From positions 1 through 64,000 of the forward strand of contig JALRME010000007.1 in the NCBI GenBank assembly GCA_026120035.1: a stretch of DNA of 64,000 nt. Direction: 5' to 3'. Position 1 is the first letter of the stretch. Every line of letters begins with the position of its first letter. The notes beneath the pieces were generated by a model. That model made no database searches. It was given only the letters and a program-made list of their open reading frames with translations, and was not told where the DNA came from. Both the position numbers and the translations under genes were made by a program. The stretch is from Coleophoma eucalyptorum. Its lineage: Eukaryota > Ascomycota > Leotiomycetes > Helotiales > Dermateaceae. Shown one piece after another: positions 10,683-21,632 of this stretch.

Positions 10683-12447
10683 ATGGTGACAAGGTATGTC
10701 ATCCCTCTCTTACGATCGGTCGAAGCCTTGCTTTTTTGACCATGTTTTAACACAGAACGGAAATTCGAGAACACAACTCCAGAAATAGTTGCTGGGTTAT
10801 CCTCAAGGGCAGCGTATATGACGTGACGACATTCTTGGATTCGCATCCTGGTGGATCAGCTATTATTTTGAAATATGCTGGACGAGATGCAACCGCAGCA
10901 TTTGAGCCAATTCATCGAAGCGATACCCTTGAAAAGTTTTTGAAGCCAGAGTAGATACATCTCTCCTTATAGATTATTACAGTAGTCCTGATGATTGCAG
11001 ACAAAACCTTGGACCTATAACCGGACTTTCACCAATTTCTGGGAAAGATTCCACCCCTCAGGCCGATGAATCCAAAAATGGTGTTGGGGCTGCCCGAGAA
11101 AGCAAAGTTAAGTTGGGGTCAATTATCAGCATAAAGGACTTTGAAATCTCTGCTTCGAAGTCTCTAGCTCCAACATCCTTTGCTTGTAAGTCTAGTTCTG
11201 TAATTACATTTATATATGCCCTATTAATGGTGCTACTAGTTCTAAAAACCGGTTCTGATGATGAGCATACTGCTCAATGGAACCGGGACAGTTGGAAAGC
11301 CATACGTCTTCGACCACGCGTTTTACGGCCTGTAGAAAGCGTTGATCTTTCCACCTCACTTCTGGGGAATACTTACTCTGCGCCATTCTTTATCTGCCCT
11401 GCTGGCGGAGCAAAGTTAGCACATCCACAAGGTGATGTGCTTCTGACAAGGGCCGCTGCCAAGCACGGCGTTCTTCATTGGGTATGCAATAATGCAGGAT
11501 GTACACAGCAAGAAATGACAGACGCACGTGCAGAGCATCAAACAACGTACTGGCAGATATATGTGATGAACGATATAGCAATCACTGAACAGGAAGTCAA
11601 ACAAGCGGTTGCAAATGGATATAAAGGATTCGCTCTAACAGTTGATGCAATTCGATCTGGAAAGCGAGAGCGAGACATACGATCTAGTGTTGGCGAGAAT
11701 GATGTAGCTATTTACCCAAACATATTTCATCATATTCTAATCATTTTTCTTTCAGATATCGGAACCCGTTGAAGATAAAGATGAAGATGAAGATGAAGAT
11801 TCCTTCTCGAAGGGACCTAAAGTTAAACGCCCGTGAGTAGAATGCAACGGTTTTATGCTAGATCTTTTCGAGCATTACTGACTCCATTAGGCCGGTATGG
11901 TCAAGCTTTGACTGGGAATCTTCTGTAAAATGGCTCCGAGCTCTCACAGATCTCCCTATTGCTATCAAAGGAATACAGACTTGGGAGGATGCTGCCTTAT
12001 GTATGCACTACGGCGTTCACCCTTGGCTATCTAATCACGGGGGTAGACAGTTAGAAGGTGCACCATCAGCAGTTGAGACACTTGTTGATATTCGTCGGCA
12101 CTGCCCTGAAGTTTTTGACAGGTGTGAGGTTATAGTAGATGGCGGTGTTACTAGAGGTACAGATATTGTCAAGGCTCTCGCTCTGGGCGCGAAAGGGGTT
12201 GGGCTCGGTCGTGGCTTCCTTTATTCCTTGGCCTTCGGTGAAGTTGGAGTTAGCAGGGCAATCCGCATTCTAAAGCATGAAGTGGAGACTGCGATGGCTT
12301 TGTTAGGTGTTACATCTATTGACCAGCTTAATCCTTCATATGTAAGAACGCTCTTTACATTATTCTATCTTTAGCTAACAACTGCATACGTAGGTTGAGG
12401 TGTCATCTCTTGCTTTTGCATCGGCCTTCCCACGTTCATATCTATAG
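10683..12447 (+). CDS. Cytochrome b5-FMN alpha-hydroxyacid dehydrogenase (flavocytochrome b2-like)
   Basis: A 478-aa protein from exons 10683-10693, 10756-10950, 11001-11185, 11240-11703, 11756-11832, 11891-12341 and 12394-12447. It opens with a cytochrome b5 heme domain (HPGG at about residue 38) and continues as an FMN-dependent dehydrogenase barrel (PF01070): AGGAKLAHP, the catalytic Lys in IKGIQ, and the active-site SNHGGRQ with His and Arg. A short acidic Asp/Glu run sits in the usual flexible loop. Enzymes of this type oxidise L-lactate, mandelate or other 2-hydroxy acids to 2-oxo acids. The start at 10683 fits family alignments; it leaves no mitochondrial presequence, unlike yeast Cyb2, so a cytosolic enzyme with a different acceptor is likely. 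The upstream ATG at 10608 would add 25 residues without an obvious targeting signal. Confidence 0.9.
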
Positions 12448-12670
12448 ATACTTAATTTGGAACCGTCAAAATTGCTATCTGGGCCAAAAAATGGAATTAT
12501 CATGGGACGACGGCAATGTTGTAGCAATGCTAGTAAAACGCCGTTGTAAAAACCTGAATATTGTTACTAAGAAAGTCAACCATTATTCTATATCAAATCA
12601 ATACCAGTTTTACACTAAATGGTAGGGGCTTAGTTGTCCGCAACGAATTTAATGTCTGCAATCCTTATTG

Positions 12671-12793
12671 TTGGAACATCGTTATACCACCTGCACGTGT
12701 TTGGAACATCGTTACACAACATGCATGTAGGGTATATTGCCATACCGCCTACATATGCATACATTTGGAATATCGTTACACCACATGCATGTG
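12671..12793. repeat. Degenerate 30-nt minisatellite
   Basis: Units at 12671-12700, 12701-12730, a diverged one at 12731-12764 and another at 12765-12793. They share TTGGAACATCGTTA followed by a small palindromic core (TGCACGTG or ATGCAT). It lies 3' of the flavocytochrome gene and is not coding. Confidence 0.7.
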
Positions 12794-13321
12794 CCTGTGT
12801 GTGCTCAGATGCAAACACCATGATTGTATTACAACGGAGGTCGAATCGATACTCAATAGAAGTATTTATAAGACCTCCATCACACTCACTTAAAGAATCA
12901 TCTACATTTTTACCTTACAATTTTTACCTTACAATTTTTACCTGTCTATTACAGTTGAAATAAGAGGTATAGATCAACCAACACTTATACTCTTGCTAGT
13001 TAGTGGTTATCATCATATTCCTGTAAATCCCGCGCCGGATATCATTATCTGGCATATTCTCATATCAAATAAACCTGCAAAATAATTGTAAATCGAGGAA
13101 CTTGTGTGTACCTTCCTCTACGACTCCAGGTTTTCTGGCCTATTGTCATTTGATTTTCACCGAACTCGCCTCGACTTGGTATAGCTTCACCTTACCCCGC
13201 TCATCTCTCTTACTTGGTGGCGACTTTCTCTACCACTCAAAATCGTAGGTCGGTAGACATTTAAAAACTTTATTACTGTACAGTACACTTAGATCCCACA
13301 TAAGTAAGTGGGTTATTAATC

Positions 13322-13390
13322 GATAGGTGGGCTATAAAGTTTTTTAGGTCCCCCATTCTTCACTTTGGCGACGGCTCAATTGATAGGTGG
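13322..13390 (-). promoter_or_regulatory. Direct GATAGGTGG pair
   Basis: GATAGGTGG at 13322-13330 and again at 13382-13390 on the plus strand, exactly 60 bases apart, with TTTTAGGTCCCCC between. On the minus strand each reads CCACCTA, the core of the recurring element. They lie 340-410 bases before the monooxygenase start. Confidence 0.4.
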
Positions 13391-13728
13391 TCTGGGTCCT
13401 GCTTATCCGCTGCCCTTACCCGATATCTTTACCCGATATCTTCTGCAGAGCTCTTTCCGCCCCGTATCGTTCGATGGAGACTCTAATCTGCTTGATACAT
13501 TAGAGGCCTAATTTGAAAAATCATTAGTTGCTTATGTTGAACGGAGCAAAGAGTATAGTGGGCTTACATATCTGCTTCAGGTGCCCAGGCAGTGTACCTC
13601 AAACGAACTGGGAAACCCGAATTTATTCTTGCTTGCAGTGTTCCCAAATCTCCGAATTCAACACTGTTTACTAAAACTTCGTCAATAATCCTATACCATC
13701 ATCTGTGACCTCATTCTTCTTCCAGAAA

Positions 13729-15006
13729 ATGGATATAATCATCGTTGGGGCCGGAATTGGCGGCCTTTCTACCGCCCTCTCGCTCGCCCTCGCAGGCCAT
13801 AGGGTCAGGATCCTAGAATCAGCTTCCGCGCTAGCCGAGATAGGAGCTGGCGTACAGTTAACACCTACTGCTACCAGGCATTTCTGGAAATGGGGACTCG
13901 GAACTGACATCCTCGAACATTCGGTTCTGCCAGAATCTTTCAATGTTCGTCGCGGAGAAAATGGTGAACCATTAGGAATTGTTCCTTTCGAGGGATTTCA
14001 AGAACGATATGGGGCGCCCTATGTTGTTATCCACCGGGCAGACCTTCATCGAATATTGCATAAACATGCAGTAAACGCCAAAGTGCAAATCGCTTTGAAT
14101 AGTAGAGTTATCAAATATGACTTTGAAGCTGGAAGTCTACAGTTGGTCAGTGGTGAAGAACTTAGTGCTGATCTTATCATTGCCGCTGATGGCATTAATT
14201 CCTCCGCACGAAAATCATTTCTTAGCGAGTTGGGTGATGGTACAGAGCAAACTGGATGGGCGGCTTATCGAACAACGGCTCTAGTAGATGATATAAAGGC
14301 CAACCCGGAAACTTCCCAACTAGTTGCGAAGCATAATTGCAACTGTTGGGTAGGTGAAAAAAGTTCGGTCATGACCTACTTGGTCAAGAACTCACAAGTG
14401 TTTAATATTGTGCTATCTCATCCCGACAACGTCGATACATCTAATTGGTCATCAAAACAATTTAAGGAAGAGATACAACGATCATTTGAGCATTGGGACC
14501 CATCTATAAGAGCACTCCTCTCAATGACCTCGAAAGTTCAGAACTGGCCAATATATCAAGTTAAATCGTTGCCTAAATGGGTCTCACAATCTGGCAAGTT
14601 TGTCCTTATAGGAGATGCAGCACATGCAATGGCTTTTTATCTATCAATGGGCGTTTCTATGGCCGTGGAAGATGCTGAAGTCCTGACAGAATGCATCTCA
14701 TTATATCAAAAGTCTGGCAGGAGCTTGGGGCAATCGATGAAGGTTTTTGAGACGGTTAGGAAACAGAGGGCTGAGAAAGTAAGAGATGCAAGTCTGAATG
14801 CCGGGAATATATTGCATTTGCCACAGGGCCCGGCACAGGAACTGCGAGATCGGGCTCTTAAAGACGATGGAGTATCGGCAGGTACCAGCAAGAGCGAAGG
14901 TGACTTTGTGATGAGGACATCGTATGGAATTGGTGATCAACAGACTAGAGATTGGTGTTATGGATACGACATTTTAGAAAAGGTTCGCGCAGAATGGAAT
15001 AACTGA
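13729..15006 (+). CDS. FAD-dependent monooxygenase, salicylate-hydroxylase-like
   Basis: Intronless 425-aa flavoprotein. The N-terminal GAGIGG fold begins at residue 6, followed by an acidic strand end (E near 31) and the QLTPTA segment; the DG motif is AADGINSSAR near residue 160; the second FAD motif starts GDAAHAM near residue 297. That motif then runs FYLSMG, where most relatives have a PYxxQG-like stretch, so the substrate/flavin edge may differ. Belongs to PF01494 enzymes that hydroxylate (and sometimes decarboxylate) aromatic acids with NADH and O2. A GTG 8 codons upstream is open, but the ATG directly before the Rossmann strand is preferred. Sequence differs clearly from the monooxygenase at 4588, so the two are not a recent duplicate. 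Substrate unknown. Confidence 0.85.
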   Translation: MDIIIVGAGIGGLSTALSLALAGHRVRILESASALAEIGAGVQLTPTATRHFWKWGLGTDILEHSVLPESFNVRRGENGEPLGIVPFEGFQERYGAPYVVIHRADLHRILHKHAVNAKVQIALNSRVIKYDFEAGSLQLVSGEELSADLIIAADGINSSARKSFLSELGDGTEQTGWAAYRTTALVDDIKANPETSQLVAKHNCNCWVGEKSSVMTYLVKNSQVFNIVLSHPDNVDTSNWSSKQFKEEIQRSFEHWDPSIRALLSMTSKVQNWPIYQVKSLPKWVSQSGKFVLIGDAAHAMAFYLSMGVSMAVEDAEVLTECISLYQKSGRSLGQSMKVFETVRKQRAEKVRDASLNAGNILHLPQGPAQELRDRALKDDGVSAGTSKSEGDFVMRTSYGIGDQQTRDWCYGYDILEKVRAEWNN

Positions 15007-15367
15007 ATAGGACTTACATTACCTACAAGCTAGAAAGTTAACACAGCAATCTGTAACCATTGAGATATAGCCAGGTGGGTTTGAATATACCTAATACATA
15101 ATCGCGAGCAATGAAAACTCATGGTGAGTGAGATGTAAGGCGCAACACATGGACCTACGCCCATAACCACCCACCTTTTGCCAAATTCGGCAATCCAGAG
15201 CACATGCCTTAATTACAACAGCCATCAGAAAATAAGAAAAAGATTCAATATTATTTGCTTTAGGAAGCGAAGCATGGCCTAAAATAAAATACATAAACCT
15301 AAGTGGAGGGGAGAGGTAATTGTAAATCCCATATAACCACTGACTCTTATCAGTACTGAGATACGCT
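15007..15367. other. Convergent intergenic region
   Basis: Between the 3' ends of the monooxygenase (+) and MFS permease (-). No gene seen. Contains CCACCCACCTTTTG around 15168-15180, a partial match to the recurrent element in a non-promoter position. Confidence 0.55.
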
Positions 15368-17318
15368 CTACAAAGGATATCTGAACGACTTCATCTGGAA
15401 GTCGGACATATCTGCGAACTCCTCGTTCTCAATATGCTCATGGACAATGCCATCTAGAAGGCACACAATTAGTGGGCATTCTTAGAGTTTGCAATTAGTA
15501 TCAAAACATACTCTGAGCATCAATTGCATCCTTTTTGTCCCTTTCGTTATTCCAGTATTTGTGTAGGAGACCAATCGCGGCCACTAGAATTGTAGCAAGG
15601 AGCAAGAATGCAACCATGGTATATTTGGCAATCTGAGACAAGATGATTGTTATATAACTTTCAAATATATAGAGCTTGGGATTTCAGGCTTACATAGTAT
15701 GTAGGTGCATCCGATGCTATGAATGTCTGAGGACCAATAATGTTACCTGCTGCATACCCAAGTTGGTAAGCAGCACCAAAGGCTAGCTTCTTAGTGGTGC
15801 CTGAAACACCAGCAGTCATGAAGGTGATAACAAAAAGAATGCCAATTGGGACTGTGAGATGCCATTCTATTAGCACTTGAATTTCCCTCGTAGTAGATAA
15901 GCGGCATACATTGAAGGGTGAGTACATATCCTCCGTATCGAGCACCATAATGTTGACTTGGTATGGCTAACATCATCACGACGCCGACACAAGAGAGTAT
16001 CAGTACGTAGATTCCCGCAATAGTTCTATTAGTGTACTTTGCTACAATCCAGGCCACGCCTGAACCGGCAATCCCAGCGGCACCAGGACCCATACTTAAG
16101 AGAGTAGACTGGTCGGTGTTGAAGCCAAAGCCTGAGATAATAGAAGGTCCTACTCGCGAGAGTCCTAAGTTAGTATTATGGATCTATGATTTAGTTGCAT
16201 ACGAAACATACCAAACGCCGTAATACCGCCATTAGGTAGCCCAGTAGAGACCAAAATTAAGAAGATCATATAAAATCGAGGGTCGAGGAGAGCTTCCTTC
16301 AACTGGGCGCTGTTAAATCGCCACACCTCTGTGCCAGTCTTATTCTCCCGCACTCTTTCAAGTGCAATCGCCTTCTCATCCTCCGTAAGCCACGAAGCTT
16401 CCATCGGCGAGCTAGCCAGGACAAAGTAGAGAATAACACCAACAGTGAACGTAAGGGCCCCGTAAAATATGAAGAGGCCCTGCCACTGAAAGCTATCAGC
16501 TTGATAGAGTGCCCAGCCGAAAAATCCACCAACAACATTCGCACCGCCATAACCTGTGTACCAAATTGCTACTCGGGTGACTTGTTCCTCCTTTGTATAC
16601 CAGGACCCGAGGATGTAGATGATGATTGGAGTTGTGCAAACCTCAACAGCTCCAAGAAGGAAGCGGACTACGGCGAGAGTTGCAAAGTTGTGACAAAGAG
16701 CATGCATGGCAACGACAAATCCCCAAATCATACACATGGAAGAGAAATATTTCGTAAGGGAAAATCGTTGCATCAGATACACGGCGGGTATTTCGCCAGC
16801 AAGGTACCCGCAACTATTGATACATATTAGCACACCTTGAATACTTGCTTACTCTTGAAAACGTACTAGACCATAGACCCTAGCCATGAGTACTGACTTC
16901 CAGTCAGGTGAGTATCTTTCTTAATGCCCATGATAGCAGCAAAAGACAAGCTGTTCTTGTCCTGCAATACAAATGGTACAGATTAGCCTAGCAACGACAC
17001 AAACATGCTTACTTACGGCCAACATAAGGATATAGACTATGAGAACCATGGGCATAACCCTTAGATCAATTTTCCTCAAGACACTCTTAGATTCAGCCGA
17101 GTTCTGGTCAAAATTGACATGATGAGCGGCAAGTAGACGTAGTGCTTTGTCCTTGCTGGCTGCTTTTGCATCAATGCTAACTTGCGTGACCGTGCCCTAA
17201 TTAAAGATCAATTCAGTAATCAAGTTCTGAACATCCCAGCAGGAGAACAAAATAGGCTTTTCCGAACCTTTTCAAAATCCGGGTTAGAGGATGGTTTTGA
17301 AACATTGACTTCTGACAT
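15368..17318 (-). CDS. MFS transporter, anion:cation symporter (Dal5/allantoate-type) family
   Basis: Multi-exon membrane protein of roughly 500 aa. The first exon codes a short hydrophilic tail from 17318; exon 2 (from 17196) brings KIDLRVMPMV and the first membrane helix, the signature opening of the ACS/Dal5 family. Then come NSLSFAAIMG, SWLGSM, YLAGEIPAVYL and the helices of the N half, the central hydrophilic loop with SWLTEDEKAIALERV, and the C half ending in the family's aromatic FRYP tail before the stop at 15368. Such permeases take up organic anions: allantoate, ureidosuccinate, nicotinate, biotin precursors or aromatic acids. Its place among the oxidases suggests it imports the pathway substrate. 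Exon limits were only partly worked out; donors at 17267 and 17016 are clear. Confidence 0.85.
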
Positions 17319-18842
17319 TATTAAGATGTTACTGGTATATCCAGGATAGGGCCTGGAATGAAGAACTAAAAGGTACGTTTCCGTAATATGTCTCCATGAC
17401 TGGAGATATATAAATACATATGATAGTCTTTATTATTACTGTCTATCCATCAATGCATCCGTACAGCGGAAGAGTGGGCACGCAACACTTGGATAGTCTG
17501 GGGTATACGCTAAGGAGAAGATAAAGGTGAGATAAGGTGAACTTATCGTCTTGAATAGCATCCTCTATCTTTTGATGGAATTGCTTAAGCAACTAGTCAT
17601 AAATATCACGGGGTAACCAAAATGTTAGACAGTTAGAGATATGGAGCGTTCATATTAGATAGAGGCAAAAATAGAAAAAAATCCGATTATTCAAGTTAAA
17701 GAATTACAATTGGCTGGTGTGCAGACCTCTGGGACTTAAACGGTTGAAAGACATTCTGTTTGGGCCAAATTTATCACAAAGTGAAAATCTTGATGTAGGT
17801 ACACAATTTTATATTTATGCTTTAGTCGATTGGTTACGTGTAATGATTTTATGTCTAAAATATGGAGACACAATGAGAGATTGATTGCCATACAGACATA
17901 TAATACTCCGTCTATTGAAATTGTAGGAATTAAGTCACTCTGCTAGTGCCTTTTCTCATATTTTTATGTATTCTGTATAAATATCGTATACAAACATAAT
18001 TATGACACTACTTTACGTTCTGTAAACTGGTAACAGATAGATCACTTGGTTGACCCCAAGCCAAAATATATAGACAGCCCGTTTAATGATTTGGATGTAG
18101 GTGGGTAGGATATTATTTCCCCACCTAAATAGGCATTCATCGTAACAAATTCGGTAACCCACCTAAAAGGTCGCTCGCCTATCGTTGCATCTTCGTCTCC
18201 ACGCTCCTTGTAAGTGTGGAACAGCATTCAAGCCACTCTAGCCATAATTCGGGGCTGGATTGGACCTGGTCTCCTAAAGGACCAGTCAGCATGGCGATAT
18301 CCGAACTCCAATGGTATGATGAAGCTGTGAATTAACATGACAAGTAACTTTCACTGTGCAGAGCCTATAATTTATCAAAATCACTTACTTATTAACGTCT
18401 CATCTGTAATAAGCCTAAACCGAATGATAAAGGTCGGTATTTGCTTTTGTCCGTCGAGCATCCCCCCGAGGAAGCTTACTAGGCTCCTACTGCTCAGTCC
18501 CGGATCTCTTGAAAACATATTAGGAAAACAACTTGAGTTCTACCATTTGAACTCCTTCTCATGAATTTTAGATTGTTCGCAATATATGCGAACGGTTCAA
18601 AGGGCCTGTATCAGCGACGGATGATAATACTGCTACAAAAACAAGAGATGGGAATTCTGTACGTTCTAATATAACTAGTATATAAAGTCCAAGAGGTGAT
18701 TGCAGAATTATAACTAAGCTATCTTTATAGATCGAGTTCTTCCATGGCATAATAGCTTATACCAAAACTAGTATAGAGTACATTCATGATTCATTACTCA
18801 GATTGTATAGGTTGGTTTTCCAGCTGGACGTTATCCTGGTAA
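17319..18842. other. Intergenic; MFS upstream region
   Basis: About 1.5 kb, AT-rich, no supportable gene; short open frames at 18042-18750 show nothing. Three copies of the recurring element cluster at 18098-18167, roughly 780-850 bases before the MFS start and beyond the 3' end of the aldehyde dehydrogenase. Confidence 0.6.
18098..18167. promoter_or_regulatory. Three CCCACCTAAA elements, two as an inverted pair
   Basis: TAGGTGGG (18098-18105) and CCCACCTA (18120-18127) make a perfect 8-bp inverted repeat with 14 bases between; the right arm extends to CCCACCTAAA (18120-18129). Another exact CCCACCTAAA follows at 18158-18167. This is the densest occurrence in the window. Confidence 0.5.
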
Positions 18843-20515
18843 TTACATTTTTGCAGGCAGTACGAACAATTTAACAGATTTGATATTTGTCCATCCATCG
18901 ATAGCATCTTCACCCATATCTCGACCAAATCCACTTTGCTTAGTCCCTCCGAAAGGAGTGTTGACAGTTAGATTTGCCCAAGAGTTGATGGTCACTTGAC
19001 CGGCCTCAAGTGCATTGCTTACTCTCTGTGCTTTAGAGATGTCCGATGTGAAGACGGCACTGCTGAGTCCATATTCACTATCGTTTGCAAGATGTATTGC
19101 TTCTGCCTCAGTAGTGAATTTTGCTATTGACTAAGTCTGGTCAGCAACATATATCTAAAATGAGTGCAAGGTTAACTGACGGCGATTGGTCCAAATATCT
19201 CTTCCTTCATAATTGACATGTTCGGTGTAACGTCCACGAAGGCTGTATTCTCAATAAAGTTACCACCAGAGCCAATCTCCTTACCACCATACAGGAGTTT
19301 GGCTCCCTCACTCACGCCATTTTGGACCGCTTTAAGAATCTTGGCTTTCTGGACTTGGCTTACAACAGGACCCTTAGTGGTTTGTTCCGCCAGTGCATTA
19401 CCTGCCACAGCATTTGCAGCAAATGCCTGGAAGCTCTCGATGAATTTATCATAGATGCCTGCTTGAACATACACTCTGGAGCCAGCTGCACAGATTTGCC
19501 CATTGTTGGCCGTAATTCCAACTGAAGCCCAGAACACAGCATTGTTGAGATCTGCATCATCAAAAACGATGGATGCGCTTTTCCCGCCGAGCTCCAGTGT
19601 AACTTTCTTGAGATTTGATTTGGCTGCAGCAATCATGATCTGACGACCAACGGTGCCACTGCCGGTGAAGGCCAGCTTCCGCACATCCATGTGTTCTGAA
19701 AGTGCTTGTCCTGCGACAGTACCCAGTCCGGTGATGATGTTGATAACACCTGGTGGAAAGCCAGCTTCTTTGATCAATTGTGCAAGTTTGATACCGTATA
19801 ATGGAGTTAACTCCGCTGTCTTGATGACAAGAACATTGCCGGCTGCAATACAAGGTGCGATTTTCCAGCACGTTATCATCCTAGATTTGTCTCAGCTTCT
19901 TTTGTAGTGGTCAATTAATGGAGAAAACAAATTGCGAATATTCACTCACAACGGAGCATTCCAAGGCACAATAGTAGCGCAAACACCAATTGGCTCTCGT
20001 TGCGTATACGCCATACCATTAGAGATGTGCATGGATTTTCCATCGACCTTATCTGCCCAACCGGCGAAATATCTCAGTGTCTCCACTGCATTTGCAATAT
20101 GGAGTTGCTTTGAGTCCCTGAATACGATACCTGCATCAAGTGCCTCCAGTGAAGCCAGATCATCCGCATCTCTTTCGATGTAGTCGGCCAGCTTCAGCAG
20201 CAGTCCTCTTCTAGTTGCACCTGGGGTATCCCGCCAAACTTCCTCAAAGGCCTTCTTTGCTGAGCTGACGGCAATGTTGACATCTTCAACAGATGCAGCA
20301 GAAATATTTGCAAGCACAGAGCCTGTTGATGCATTCACGGTCTCTAAAGTGGTGCCATTGACAGAAGATACGAATTCATTATCGATGAACAATCCAGTTG
20401 GAACTACAAGTCTTAGAATTCTACTTGCTTATAAATCGTCTGTATATTAGAGCTAGTACTTACTTTCAAGCAATTTGCCTTCAAATGCTGTTAGTTGTAC
20501 TGATGAACTTGCCAT
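18843..20515 (-). CDS. NAD(P)-dependent aldehyde dehydrogenase
   Basis: Classical ALDH (PF00171), about 490 aa in at least four exons: short first exon at 20515, a large exon down to 19946 ending in the VPWNAPL segment, a third exon 19879 to about 19172, and a last one to the stop at 18843. Visible catalytic features: NAPL (oxyanion Asn), the cofactor Lys and FTGSGTVGR, the general-base Glu in LELGGKS, and the nucleophilic Cys in NNGQICAAGSR, then KEEIFGP and the C-terminal PFGGTKQSGFGRD. Everything needed for activity is present. It is divergent from the GMC alcohol oxidase across a 1.1-kb promoter, so alcohol to aldehyde to acid in two steps is a natural reading. Substrate class (aryl or aliphatic) not determinable. 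Confidence 0.92.
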
Positions 20516-21632
20516 AGTTTATGAATTTTTTGGATGGTTGATTAATTGTAGAACATCACACTTTAAATACACGTTAATTTTTTATTTTCTATTCCTGTCC
20601 CTCGATGACAAATAAATGGATACTACTAGCATCCAGTGTCGTAACCTACATGTACATGCGTGCATATTGTTATTAATCGTATCGCGTCTTGGATAGTCAC
20701 ATCCCCACACCTCTCCACGCAAAAGATTCCCCTGCAGAACCTAATATTACTGGTTGAAGCGATAGAATTGTAGTTAGTGTCTGATGATGACCTTAAGAGC
20801 AACTTGTCATTTACAGGTTATACATTCCAATTTAGGTATCTTACCCCGCTTCTCTGAATACCATTTTGGGAAACATATCTAGCGTAACAACTGCCCTTTT
20901 CATATCTCCATCTCCATCTTTAATTTGCCCACGGCAGACCAGGGGGTTGAATGCGATAACAGTTCCCTCCACTATGATAATAACTGATAACAATAACACA
21001 GCACGGAAGCCTCTGAGCCTCGTAATATATTAATGGGTAAGTCGTATCATGATAAATGAAGTGGGTTATTTATTAGTTCGTCGCTAATTTTTAGCAGACT
21101 ATTTTGCTTAGAGCAAGGTTAAATACAGAAAGGCTAGGTAGCAAACTCAATTCACCACATATTATCTTACTCTATCTAGTATTACGTGGTAAAATTTTTT
21201 TATTATGTTTTGCAACTCTTTAGGATAGACTTTCCTAATCTTCCCAATCTATAGAATTAAACTAGATACCCACTCATGCGATTAGAGAGCAGAAACTCAT
21301 CTTGTAGGTGCGATAAACCTGCCGCCATACTGTACTCTTCGCAAGCAGCAAGAACTTGAGTGGGCAGCCACTATCGATATCGATATAGTGGGCGAGATGA
21401 CACGTTGAGTTTTGGCATTGCAATCGTACTATTTTACGAACGGTCTTCCACTTGCGTTTGTTTCTAAAGTCTATATGCATATACTTACCCTTATCTATCC
21501 CATCCTTATTATACAAGTATTTGACCGCATACTTTGCCCGATTCTTCAGCTTAGGATGCACTTTTTATTGCTCTCACAAACATATCGATCTTTATCCTCT
21601 ATCCACACTTACACAAGATCACGTTGTCAAAC
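20516..21632. other. Divergent promoter, ALDH / GMC oxidase
   Basis: About 1.1 kb between the two divergent starts; no gene seen. Only weak relatives of the recurring element occur (TTTAGGTA near 20831, AGTGGGTTA near 21060). Confidence 0.6.

Larger units (their letters stand above)
12448..13728. other. Intergenic; minisatellite and promoter of second monooxygenase
   Basis: About 1.3 kb without a gene. It holds the degenerate 30-nt repeat at 12671-12793 and, nearer the monooxygenase, GGTGG-type elements (13322-13390) and a tandem TTACCCGATATC pair near 13416-13441. Confidence 0.6.

Noticed and set aside
11780..11802. GATGAA tandem repeat
   Set aside because: In-frame acidic loop of the FMN dehydrogenase, a place where this family normally has a variable acidic insert.
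12634..12963. 109- and 110-codon open frames over the minisatellite
   Set aside because: Produced by the repeat itself; Cys/His/Thr/Ile-rich translation with no family resemblance.
15410..15422. CGGACAT match in the left block
   Set aside because: Inside the coding sequence of the MFS permease, so not counted with the promoter sites of the right-hand cluster.
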